Assembly: GCA_946626785.1 (NCBI GenBank)
Contig: CAMOUY010000011.1
Span: forward strand, 1 to 35,995
DNA from: UBA9732 sp003456855
GTDB lineage: Bacteria > Spirochaetota > Spirochaetia > Sphaerochaetales > Sphaerochaetaceae
Length of the DNA: 35,995 nucleotides
Reading direction: 5' to 3'
This document shows, one piece after another, positions 7,474-14,567 of the stretch. The notes beneath the pieces are model-generated. The model ran no database searches and was not told the DNA's origin. It worked only from the letters and a program-made list of their open reading frames with translations. Made by a program: the position numbers and the translations under genes. Each line of letters opens with the position of its first letter. Position 1 is the stretch's first letter.

Positions 7474-8916
7474 TCAGCCTTCCTTTGGATTCTGGTCCAT
7501 GTAGAAGTAGCCGCCCTTCGCAAAGGCCTTCTTTCCTGCAAGCTTCAGGTACAGGATGAAGGAGATCAGCACATAGGCTGCGGTGATGGCGATGAACGGC
7601 CACACCTTCCCCTTCGCCGGCCAGTTGACCAGAGCCAGGATCGGAAGCGCGAAGATGAACATCACACCGGTGGAGTTCACGTACTCCTGTGCAACAGGGG
7701 TCTCGAACTCAGGGTCGACAACCCTCAGCAGAGAAAGAGCTGTAGGAAGTGTTCCATTGGCTGTTCCGAAGATCATCAGGAACCTCATGAAGGAATAGTC
7801 CTTGAAGAGTCTTGAGCAGAACCATGGGGTAAGGAAGCAGGTGATGAAGATTCCGATTGCGGTCAGGACGATGATCGGTACAAGGTACTGTCTGATTGCG
7901 GCGATCTCGATCGCTCCAAGGCAGGCTGCAACGGTGAAGTCAACTGCGATACCATCGATTCTGTTGCAGGTCTGGTTGTCGATGACATGCTCCGCATGGG
8001 CTGCTATCAGAACCTTGCGGACAACGATTGCACAGAGTGAGCTGAACACGAAATTGATTCCCCAGAGACCCTCGATGGCCTCAAGGACCTTTCCGCCGAT
8101 GAAGGTGGCCACAATCCACTCAAGGCCTGCAAGAATAAGGAAGCTGATCAGATAGGTGAACAGAATCAGCGCCAGATGGAGTGTGAAGGTGTCCATGGAC
8201 TCGCTTGCAGTTGTCTGGAAGCTTGAGGCCACCCTCTCCTCCTTTGTCTTGAAGAAGCCGTTTCCAGCCTTGCGGTTTCTGAGCTTCTCGACATATTCGG
8301 CACTGAGCCAGCCCTTCTTGGCTGCGCGGTTGATCAGGATGACTCCGATCACAGAACCAACGATGAAGCCTATCGCGGCCATCGTAAGACCTACGTCACT
8401 TGCATTGACGACGTTGTAAGGAGCGCCTTCCCAAACCTGGGCCATTGACTGGGCCTGTCCAGGTCCGAGCTCGAAGCCGAGGCAGAGGGTGAGTCCGATT
8501 GCCACCCCGGAGCCAGGCAGGAACTTCTTCAGAAGCAGAGCGGCTGCAAGAAGACCAAGGCAGCACTGCAGGCCATATTCGGCAAGAAGAGCCGTCACGT
8601 TTGACCAGATGGCACCCTTTCTCTGCGATTTCTCCTTCTTTGCAGGGATTCTGAGCTGCATAGCTATGAAGGAGATGTTAAGCAGATGGAACATCAACTC
8701 CTCAAGGAAGTCCCTTCCGGAGGCCAGATTGAGGTACTCTGCAGCATAGTTGTAGAAAAGGAGCAGAAACAGTCCACCAATCATAGGTGCCGGGATCAGA
8801 TACTTCCTGAGAAATCCGATCTTGGACCTCAAGGTTGATCCAATAAGCAGTGCACATGAAATGATGCACAGATGGATAACGATGGTGAAATCATGGGCGC
8901 CGTGGATGAAGTTCAT
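7474..8916 (-). CDS. GltS-type sodium/glutamate symporter family protein
   Basis: A 480-residue integral membrane protein with about a dozen hydrophobic segments, resembling the GltS (ESS) sodium-dependent glutamate carriers. The two inverted halves can be seen. The first carries GLTLCLGFELGPGQAQ near residue 145, and the second carries FGTANGTLPTALSLLR near residue 395, the paired glycine-rich reentrant motifs of the family. A hydrophilic loop of about 50 residues lies between the halves. It is longer than E. coli GltS (about 400 residues), and substrate cannot be assigned. AAGGAGG lies seven bases before the ATG, and the start overlaps the upstream acyltransferase stop by four bases, so the two form one operon. 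Confidence 0.75.
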   Translation of the reverse strand: MNFIHGAHDFTIVIHLCIISCALLIGSTLRSKIGFLRKYLIPAPMIGGLFLLLFYNYAAEYLNLASGRDFLEELMFHLLNISFIAMQLRIPAKKEKSQRKGAIWSNVTALLAEYGLQCCLGLLAAALLLKKFLPGSGVAIGLTLCLGFELGPGQAQSMAQVWEGAPYNVVNASDVGLTMAAIGFIVGSVIGVILINRAAKKGWLSAEYVEKLRNRKAGNGFFKTKEERVASSFQTTASESMDTFTLHLALILFTYLISFLILAGLEWIVATFIGGKVLEAIEGLWGINFVFSSLCAIVVRKVLIAAHAEHVIDNQTCNRIDGIAVDFTVAACLGAIEIAAIRQYLVPIIVLTAIGIFITCFLTPWFCSRLFKDYSFMRFLMIFGTANGTLPTALSLLRVVDPEFETPVAQEYVNSTGVMFIFALPILALVNWPAKGKVWPFIAITAAYVLISFILYLKLAGKKAFAKGGYFYMDQNPKEG

Positions 8917-10103
8917 ACTTCAGCCTCCTTATTTGCTTTTCTCTTGCTGTATGCGAGGTAATATTCTTGGTATTTGAGGGAACAAGCCTCTGGCTTGAGC
9001 CTTATTCTATAAAGATCTTCACCACAGAATAGCTCAATTGTCTGTTTTGCATTAAGAATCAATGATGATACTTCAGAAATAGGCAATCGATACTCTTTCT
9101 TATCCCCATCGTTGCATTTGACGATCATTACGCCTGCCTCGATGCGCACAGAGATGTGCTCGGAAAGGACATCAAGGTCTCCTTCGTTGTTGAAGTCGCC
9201 CTTCTGGAGCAGCACTCCAGGCTCCTCCGGAAGTCCATCGAGCTTTCCTATCTCCTCGGCCTCCCAGTTGTGCCACTGGCTGAGCTTTGTGAACGGGATG
9301 TCAACTGAAGTCAGGTCATCCTTCTCCGTCAGAACCGCCATTGTGCCGCACTTTGAGCATGTGATCCTGTTTCCGGAGGTCCGCATGGTGTCTATGCCTC
9401 TGCACTTGGGGCACATGTACATCAGACGCTGAAGCCCCTCTGCCCTTCTTGGACTGACATAGGAATAGTCAACGCTCTCCTTCCATTCGTCATTGGAGAA
9501 GTGGAGGTATTCCTCGACCGTGTTCTTGAGAGTGTCTATGTCCATTGCACCTATCTGCTCAGGTGTAAGCAGGTGCTTCAGGGAGATTGTGACCTTGCCC
9601 TTCCTCTTCTCATCCGCCCACCTTGGCTGATAGGCATAGCCTCCCTCTATATGGGCGAATATGACCTTGACCTTATAGAGTCGGATCAGCTTTGCCAGAG
9701 GCTTGTAGTCAAATGGAACCATCTCACCGTCCCAGGTCCTGGTTCCTTCGGGAAAGAGACCTACATTGTCACCGGCCTTCAATGCCTTTTGCACATTCCT
9801 GACCATTGAGACGTCACTCTTGCCTTGCTGCTTTGGGATTGCAGTGCACCATTTGCCGATTACAAGGTTGAGGAACTTTGACTTGAAGAGATAGGCACCG
9901 GCGACCCACCTGATATGATGTGGAGCCACCGCGGAGACCATTACAGGATCCATTATGCCAACATGGTTGAGAAGATAAAGGAACGGGCCATCATCAAGGT
10001 TCACACCACAGGCGTTGTCAAGCTTGACCTTGCCATGGGCTTTAAGCATCCTAGCATATGTGTTGCGTGCTATCCAAATGATCGGTGGAAACTTTCTTCC
10101 CAT
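8913..10103 (-). CDS. PlsC-type acyltransferase with C-terminal zinc ribbon
   Basis: A 396-residue membrane-associated acyltransferase of the 1-acylglycerol-3-phosphate acyltransferase family, which makes phosphatidate for phospholipid synthesis. It has the NHX4D catalytic motif (NHVGIMD, about residue 45) and the substrate-binding FPEGTRTW motif (about residue 113). After the acyltransferase domain, near residue 230, comes a CPKC ... CSKC zinc ribbon, then about 130 residues I do not recognise. Usual PlsC proteins are about 240 residues, so the tail is an addition. An upstream TTG at 10121 is open, but AGGGAG sits five bases before the ATG at 10103, which I use. It precedes the GltS-like gene with a four-base overlap. 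Confidence 0.8.
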   Translation of the reverse strand: MGRKFPPIIWIARNTYARMLKAHGKVKLDNACGVNLDDGPFLYLLNHVGIMDPVMVSAVAPHHIRWVAGAYLFKSKFLNLVIGKWCTAIPKQQGKSDVSMVRNVQKALKAGDNVGLFPEGTRTWDGEMVPFDYKPLAKLIRLYKVKVIFAHIEGGYAYQPRWADEKRKGKVTISLKHLLTPEQIGAMDIDTLKNTVEEYLHFSNDEWKESVDYSYVSPRRAEGLQRLMYMCPKCRGIDTMRTSGNRITCSKCGTMAVLTEKDDLTSVDIPFTKLSQWHNWEAEEIGKLDGLPEEPGVLLQKGDFNNEGDLDVLSEHISVRIEAGVMIVKCNDGDKKEYRLPISEVSSLILNAKQTIELFCGEDLYRIRLKPEACSLKYQEYYLAYSKRKANKEAEV

Positions 10104-10132
10104 TTCTGCTCCCTGGAACAATAAATTCTGTC

Positions 10133-10161
10133 ATTTTAGACAGATATTTATTACCCGTCAT
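10133..10161 (-). promoter_or_regulatory. Candidate promoter for the acyltransferase-transporter operon
   Basis: On the minus strand ATGACG (10161-10156), 17 bases, then TAAAAT (10138-10133). Transcription would start near 10126, about 23 bases before the ATG at 10103. The intergenic stretch 10104-10236 is shared with the divergent hydrolase gene, for which I see no convincing -35. Confidence 0.4.
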
Positions 10162-10236
10162 TTTCCCACAGTTTTTACCAAAATAAAAGCCATTTGAATT
10201 ACTTTTTGTTGTAAAATTAATCAGAAGGAGTTCCAC

Positions 10237-11178
10237 ATGGTATTTGCAATAGTGATAGTGGTTGTTCTTGTCCTGCTCTGCGCGGTCGTCTACATGATTT
10301 CCAACAAGCTTGCTGACATAGTCGTGCATCCGCACGTCCATCCATATGAGGAATCAAGGCAGCAGGTCCTTGACCACAATTGTCCGATCGACCCCTATTC
10401 GGTTCTCGAGAACCACAGGATAGAGGAATTCAAATACAAGTCAGAGTTCGGCTACGAGCTCTATGGCCGTATCATCTACGCAGATGACTGCGTCCATTTC
10501 GCAGACGGCAAGCAGCGTGTCATAATCCTCTCCCATGGTTGGACAAGCAACCACATCACAATGCTCACATACGGAAAGATCTACCAGGAGCTGGGGTTCA
10601 CAGTTGTAGGCTTTGACCACAGATACCATGGAAAGAGCGACAAGGACATCCACTGCACAATGGGTCTGTACGAGAGCAAGGACCTTGTAGGTCTTGCAAA
10701 CTTCATCAAGAAGAAATTCCCAGAGGGCACGATATTCGGAATCCAGGGCGAGTCGATGGGTTCGGCAACAGCCATGATGGCCTCCCCTGACATCCCTTGG
10801 CTCTCATTCCTCGTAGAGGATTGCGGCTATGCAACAATGAGGGGCCAGATGAATGCAAGTGCCAGGAACAGCCATGTCACCCCGTTCCCGTTCGTGAACG
10901 TCGGTGGCTGGATCATGAAGCACAAATACGGTCTGGACATGGACAAGGTCGTGCCGAAGGATGCCGTTGCAAGGCTCAACATCCCTATGCTCTTCTGCCA
11001 GGGTGACAATGACACCTTCGTTCCTACAAAGATGATCTACGAGGTCTACGAAGCCAAGAAGGACAAGAAGAAGATGCAGCTGTTCGCAGGCTCAAAGCAT
11101 GCTGAGAGCATCTGGGACCACACGAACCAGTACAGGCAGGTTGTGAAGGACTTCCTTACAGAGTACAAGTTCATCTGA
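10237..11178 (+). CDS. Membrane-anchored alpha/beta hydrolase
   Basis: A 313-residue serine hydrolase. Residues 1-22 are a single hydrophobic segment, probably an uncleaved anchor that leaves the catalytic domain outside the membrane. The alpha/beta-hydrolase core shows the oxyanion motif SHGWTSN (about residue 98), nucleophile Ser in GESMGSAT (about 171), acid Asp in CQGDNDTFVP (about 257) and catalytic His in SKHAES (about 288). It resembles uncharacterised bacterial esterase/peptidase-like hydrolases; the substrate is unknown. AGAAGGAG sits six bases before the ATG. It is transcribed alone, divergent from the acyltransferase and convergent with nfnB. Confidence 0.85.
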   Translation: MVFAIVIVVVLVLLCAVVYMISNKLADIVVHPHVHPYEESRQQVLDHNCPIDPYSVLENHRIEEFKYKSEFGYELYGRIIYADDCVHFADGKQRVIILSHGWTSNHITMLTYGKIYQELGFTVVGFDHRYHGKSDKDIHCTMGLYESKDLVGLANFIKKKFPEGTIFGIQGESMGSATAMMASPDIPWLSFLVEDCGYATMRGQMNASARNSHVTPFPFVNVGGWIMKHKYGLDMDKVVPKDAVARLNIPMLFCQGDNDTFVPTKMIYEVYEAKKDKKKMQLFAGSKHAESIWDHTNQYRQVVKDFLTEYKFI

Positions 11179-11179
11179 T

Positions 11180-11282
11180 TTGGCAGTTTTTCTTCCGAAA
11201 CATTGAAATTAATGCCAAAGACGAAAGAGTTTTGGCATAAGAAGAGCTGCTTCTATTGTTTTCTATGCCAATTGAAATGGCA
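11180..11282. repeat. Cluster of TGCCA/TGGCA motifs
   Basis: TTTGGCA (11180), ATGCCAAA (11212-11219), TTTGGCAT (11231-11238), TGCCA (11266-11270) and TGGCA (11278-11282) lie within about 100 bases. The second and third form a perfect 8-bp inverted repeat, and the last two form another hairpin. The cluster lies between two convergent 3' ends, so it may contribute to transcript ends rather than regulation. Role unknown. Confidence 0.5.
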
Positions 11283-11287
11283 AAAAA

Positions 11288-11314
11288 TTCAGGTCCTGAA
11301 ATCCAGGACCTGAA
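11288..11314. terminator. Bidirectional intrinsic terminator between hydrolase and nfnB
   Basis: TTCAGGTCCTG and CAGGACCTGAA form a perfect 11-bp stem with a five-base loop. On the minus strand it is followed by six T, and on the plus strand by CTTTTAT. It ends both the rightward hydrolase message and the leftward nfnAB message. Confidence 0.85.
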
Positions 11315-11335
11315 CTTTTATCGGGCGATCTTCGA

Positions 11336-12742
11336 TTACTTGTTGAAGTACTCGATGATGCTCTTTGCGGCAAGCTTACCGGCACCCATTGCTGAGATGA
11401 CTGTTGCTGCACCTGTGACAGCGTCACCGCCGGCGTAGACGTTCTCTCTTGAGGTGAGTCCGTTCTCGTTGACGATGATTCCACCGTGGGCGTTGACCTC
11501 AAGTCCCTTTGTTGTGGACTTGATCAGCGGGTTCGGTGAGGTTCCGATTGCGATTACGACTGCATCACAATCGATGACATACTCTGAACCCTCAACTGGG
11601 ATAGGTCTTCTTCTGCCCTTAGCATCTGGCTCGCCGAGCTCCATCTTGATGACCTTACAGCCTGTTACGAAGCCGTTTCTCTCATCACGTGGGTTCTCAG
11701 GATTGTTGTATCCAAGGATCTCGACAGGGTTTCTGAGGAGCTCGAACTGGATTCCCTCTTCCTCAGCGTGCTCGACTTCCTCGCGTCTGGCTGGAAGCTC
11801 CTGCATTGAACGTCTGTAGACGATGTAGACCTTCTCAGCACCGAGTCTGAGAGCTGTTCTTGCAGCATCCATGGCGACGTTTCCACCACCGACGACTACG
11901 ACCTTTCCACCCTTCATGATAGGAGTGTCGCACTTCTCGCGGAAGGCCTTCATCAGGTTGCTTCTGGTAAGGAACTCGTTTGCTGAGTAGACGCCCTTGT
12001 AGGCCTCACCTGGGATGTTCATGAAGTTAGGAAGTCCAGCACCGGAACCGATGAAGACTGCCTCGTTGCCCTGCTCGAAAAGCTCATCGACTGTGAGGGT
12101 CTTTCCGATGACTGCGTTGGTGACGAACTCGACACCGAGCTGCTTCAGGGTGTTGACTTCCTTTGCGACGATTGCCTTCGGAAGTCTGAACTCAGGGATA
12201 CCATAGACAAGGACTCCGCCCTCTGTGTGGAGAGCTTCGTAGACTGTGACCTCGAAACCGGCCTTGGCCAGGTCTCCGGCACATGTGAGTCCTGAAGGAC
12301 CAGAACCGACGACAGCGACTCTGTGACCGTTGGAAGCGACCTTCTTAGGAGCCTCCTTGGAGTTTGCGTTGTGCCAGTCAGCGACGAATCTCTCGAGACG
12401 TCCGATTCCTACCGGCTCGAATTTGATGCCGAGTGTGCACTTGCTCTCGCACTGTGTCTCCTGTGGGCAGACACGTCCGCAGACTGCTGGGAGAGAAGAG
12501 GACTTGTTGATGACCTGGTATGCACCCTCGATGTCATCCTGCTTCAGGCAGCTGATGAAGTCTGGGATTGCGATGTTGACAGGGCAGCCCTGGACACATG
12601 GCCTGTTCTTGCAGTTCAGGCATCTCTTTGCCTCTGCGATTGCGACCTCGTGTGTGTATCCGAGAGCGACCTCATTGAAGTTGTGGGCACGGACCTGTGG
12701 GTCCTGGACCGGCATTTCATGTTTCTTTGGATCAAGTGGCAT
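11336..12742 (-). CDS. nfnB: NfnB-like subunit (glutamate-synthase small-subunit family)
   Basis: A 468-residue iron-sulfur flavoprotein. With NfnA it should form the cytoplasmic NADH-dependent reduced ferredoxin:NADP+ oxidoreductase, which couples ferredoxin and NADH oxidation to NADPH formation by electron bifurcation. Residues 40-105 carry two [4Fe-4S] motifs (CLNCKNRPCVQGCP and CGRVCPQETQCESKC). Dinucleotide folds follow at VAVVGSGPSGL and VVVVGGGNVAMDAAR, and the C-terminal FAD motif is NVYAGGDAVTGA. The frame extends to a TTG at 12760, but AGGAGGAA six bases before the ATG at 12742 fixes the start. It lies 14 bases after nfnA. The alternative is a stand-alone glutamate synthase small chain, but the nfnA neighbour argues against that. 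Confidence 0.87.
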   Translation of the reverse strand: MPLDPKKHEMPVQDPQVRAHNFNEVALGYTHEVAIAEAKRCLNCKNRPCVQGCPVNIAIPDFISCLKQDDIEGAYQVINKSSSLPAVCGRVCPQETQCESKCTLGIKFEPVGIGRLERFVADWHNANSKEAPKKVASNGHRVAVVGSGPSGLTCAGDLAKAGFEVTVYEALHTEGGVLVYGIPEFRLPKAIVAKEVNTLKQLGVEFVTNAVIGKTLTVDELFEQGNEAVFIGSGAGLPNFMNIPGEAYKGVYSANEFLTRSNLMKAFREKCDTPIMKGGKVVVVGGGNVAMDAARTALRLGAEKVYIVYRRSMQELPARREEVEHAEEEGIQFELLRNPVEILGYNNPENPRDERNGFVTGCKVIKMELGEPDAKGRRRPIPVEGSEYVIDCDAVVIAIGTSPNPLIKSTTKGLEVNAHGGIIVNENGLTSRENVYAGGDAVTGAATVISAMGAGKLAAKSIIEYFNK

Positions 12743-12756
12743 TTCGTTCTTCCTCC

Positions 12757-13605
12757 TCAAGCATTCTTAAAGAGATTGCAGGTCTCTTCATGGGCCTTTC
12801 TCTCGAACGGGAAGTACATTCTTGCACGAGACATTGCCTCATCGAAATCGACTTCATATCCGTTGAAGTCTGGTCCGTCGACACATGCGAACTTTATGAT
12901 GCGCTTGCCATCCTCAACGAGGGTGAGTCTGCATCCACCGCACATGCCTGTTCCGTCGATCATGATCGGGTTCATGGAAACTGTGACAGGAACGTTGAAC
13001 GGCTTGGCTGTGAGAGTGACGAACTTCATCATGATGACTGGTCCGATTGTGATGATCTCATCGAAATGACGACCGGCCTCGAGCAGCTCCTTGAGAGGGA
13101 CTGTTACATTGCCGTGGCGAGCATAGGAACCATCATCTGTCATGACGATCAGCTCCTTGGAAACTGCGCGGAACTCGTCCTCAAGGATCAAGAGGTCCTT
13201 GTTTCTGAATCCGATGATGCTTGTGACCTCTGTTCCCTGTGCTGCGAAAGCCTGGGCTACAGGAAGAGCGATGGCGCATCCAACACCACCACCTACGATA
13301 CAGACGCTCTTCTTGCCTTCGATGTCAGTAGGCTTTCCAAGAGGACCTGCGAAGTCCTGGATTGACTCGCCTTCCATCTTGTGGTTGAGCTTCTCTGTTG
13401 TTGCTCCGACGACCTGGAAGATGATCTTAACAGCTCCGGTCTCCTTGTTTGCTCCTGCGATTGTGAGAGGGATTCTCTCTCCGTCCTCATCGACTCTGAG
13501 GATGATGAACTGTCCGGCCTTGGCCTTGGCAGCTACGAGCGGTGCCTCAATTTCCATCTGTGTTACAGTTGGGTTGAGCTCCTTTCTGCTGAGAATTTTG
13601 TACAT
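12757..13605 (-). CDS. nfnA: NfnA-like subunit (FAD/NAD-binding, [2Fe-2S])
   Basis: A 282-residue protein of the sulfide/dihydroorotate-dehydrogenase electron-transfer family. It has an N-terminal FAD-binding barrel, with the flavin motif around ERIPLTIAG (about residue 44), an NAD-binding fold with SVCIVGGGVGCAIALP (about 100), and a C-terminal iron-sulfur motif GTGMCGGCRLTL plus FACVDGPDF (about 225-255). In characterised NfnA this site holds a [2Fe-2S] cluster with an unusual Asp ligand. It is the NADH-side subunit of the NfnAB pair. AAGGGG precedes the ATG by seven bases. It heads the two-gene operon. Confidence 0.87.
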   Translation of the reverse strand: MYKILSRKELNPTVTQMEIEAPLVAAKAKAGQFIILRVDEDGERIPLTIAGANKETGAVKIIFQVVGATTEKLNHKMEGESIQDFAGPLGKPTDIEGKKSVCIVGGGVGCAIALPVAQAFAAQGTEVTSIIGFRNKDLLILEDEFRAVSKELIVMTDDGSYARHGNVTVPLKELLEAGRHFDEIITIGPVIMMKFVTLTAKPFNVPVTVSMNPIMIDGTGMCGGCRLTLVEDGKRIIKFACVDGPDFNGYEVDFDEAMSRARMYFPFERKAHEETCNLFKNA

Positions 13606-13688
13606 ATCAAAACCCCTTAAAAAGTATTTCCGTAGTTAAATGGCGAAATCACCCAAAGACCCTAAAGTCCCGGATGAGTTCACTATAG

Positions 13689-13718
13689 AGAATACCTAAA
13701 CATGTCCATTCAAGTCAA
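13689..13718 (-). promoter_or_regulatory. Candidate nfnAB promoter
   Basis: On the minus strand TTGACT (13718-13713), 18 bases, then TATTCT (13694-13689). The -35 directly follows the stop of the phosphatase gene upstream. The predicted leader is about 80 bases. I see no good terminator between the upstream operon and this site, so read-through from lacZ transcription is possible. Confidence 0.4.
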
Positions 13719-14567
13719 TTATTTATATTCTGCAGAATCAAAATCAGCCATATGTTTTGTAATAATCTTACCTATTTTGTGAAGGTTTTCACAACAATTG
13801 GCTGCAATCACAGGACTTGGTGCATCAAGTACCAATTCATCTGAAAGATGCACATTATCTTTCTCCAAGGTCATTGTACTGATAACTCCACCTGCTTCAC
13901 GCAGAATGACTGCTGCTGCAGCGAAGTCCCAAGGGAACAGTCGGAGCTCGAAGAAGGAGTCCACCCTGCCCGCCGCCAGATAGCAAATCTCTAATGAGGC
14001 GACGCCGAATCTTCTGAAATCAGCGATCTGCATGTAGGCATCAAGGAGGATGTCACTGCAGATCTTTGCATAGCTCTTTCTGTAAAGGCTCATGGCCGTG
14101 CAAAGAAGCGAGTGCTCAAAGTCCTTCTTTGAGACTGAGATCCTCTTTCCGTTGAGGTAGGAGCCGTTTCCCTTGGTTGCCCAGAACATGTCCTTCAGAT
14201 CGGCATTGTAGACAACACCAAGAACAAGGTCCTTGCCTACTTTCAAGGCGACGGAGATGCCTGACTGCTGCATTCCACGAGCGAAGTTCGTCGTTCCGTC
14301 AATCGGGTCGACTATCCAGCAGATCTCCTTGGAGGTGTCCTGCTGATGGTTCTCCTCGCCCTGGAAACCGGAGCCAGGAAGAAGAGCAAGAAGCTCCTTC
14401 TGCAGGTAGTCCTGCACTGCGACGTCGGCGGATGTCACAATGTTCCATGACTCGCCTTCCTTCTCTGTCACTGAAAATGAATCCACCTGAGTGAACTTTG
14501 CCGAGGCAAGGACGATGTCCTTCACCTGCTCAACCAGAACATTCAAATCAATCTTCTTATCCATCAT
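13719..14567 (-). CDS. Inositol-monophosphatase family phosphatase
   Basis: A 282-residue Mg-dependent phosphatase of the IMPase/SuhB/CysQ fold. The metal-binding motifs are complete: GEEN (about residue 73), WIVDPIDGTTNF (about 83) and PWDFAAAAVILREAGG (about 210). The natural substrate could be inositol phosphate, a sugar phosphate or a nucleotide such as pAp; sequence alone does not decide. The frame opens at 14633, but AAAGGAG five bases before the ATG at 14567 is the convincing start, and that ATG overlaps the lacZ stop codon. The tight coupling to a beta-galactosidase hints at a sugar-related role. Confidence 0.85.
   Translation of the reverse strand: MMDKKIDLNVLVEQVKDIVLASAKFTQVDSFSVTEKEGESWNIVTSADVAVQDYLQKELLALLPGSGFQGEENHQQDTSKEICWIVDPIDGTTNFARGMQQSGISVALKVGKDLVLGVVYNADLKDMFWATKGNGSYLNGKRISVSKKDFEHSLLCTAMSLYRKSYAKICSDILLDAYMQIADFRRFGVASLEICYLAAGRVDSFFELRLFPWDFAAAAVILREAGGVISTMTLEKDNVHLSDELVLDAPSPVIAANCCENLHKIGKIITKHMADFDSAEYK

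Noticed and set aside
12323..13365. Two overlapping plus-strand frames of 222-248 residues
   Set aside because: Both are antisense to nfnA/nfnB, which carry all expected cofactor motifs.
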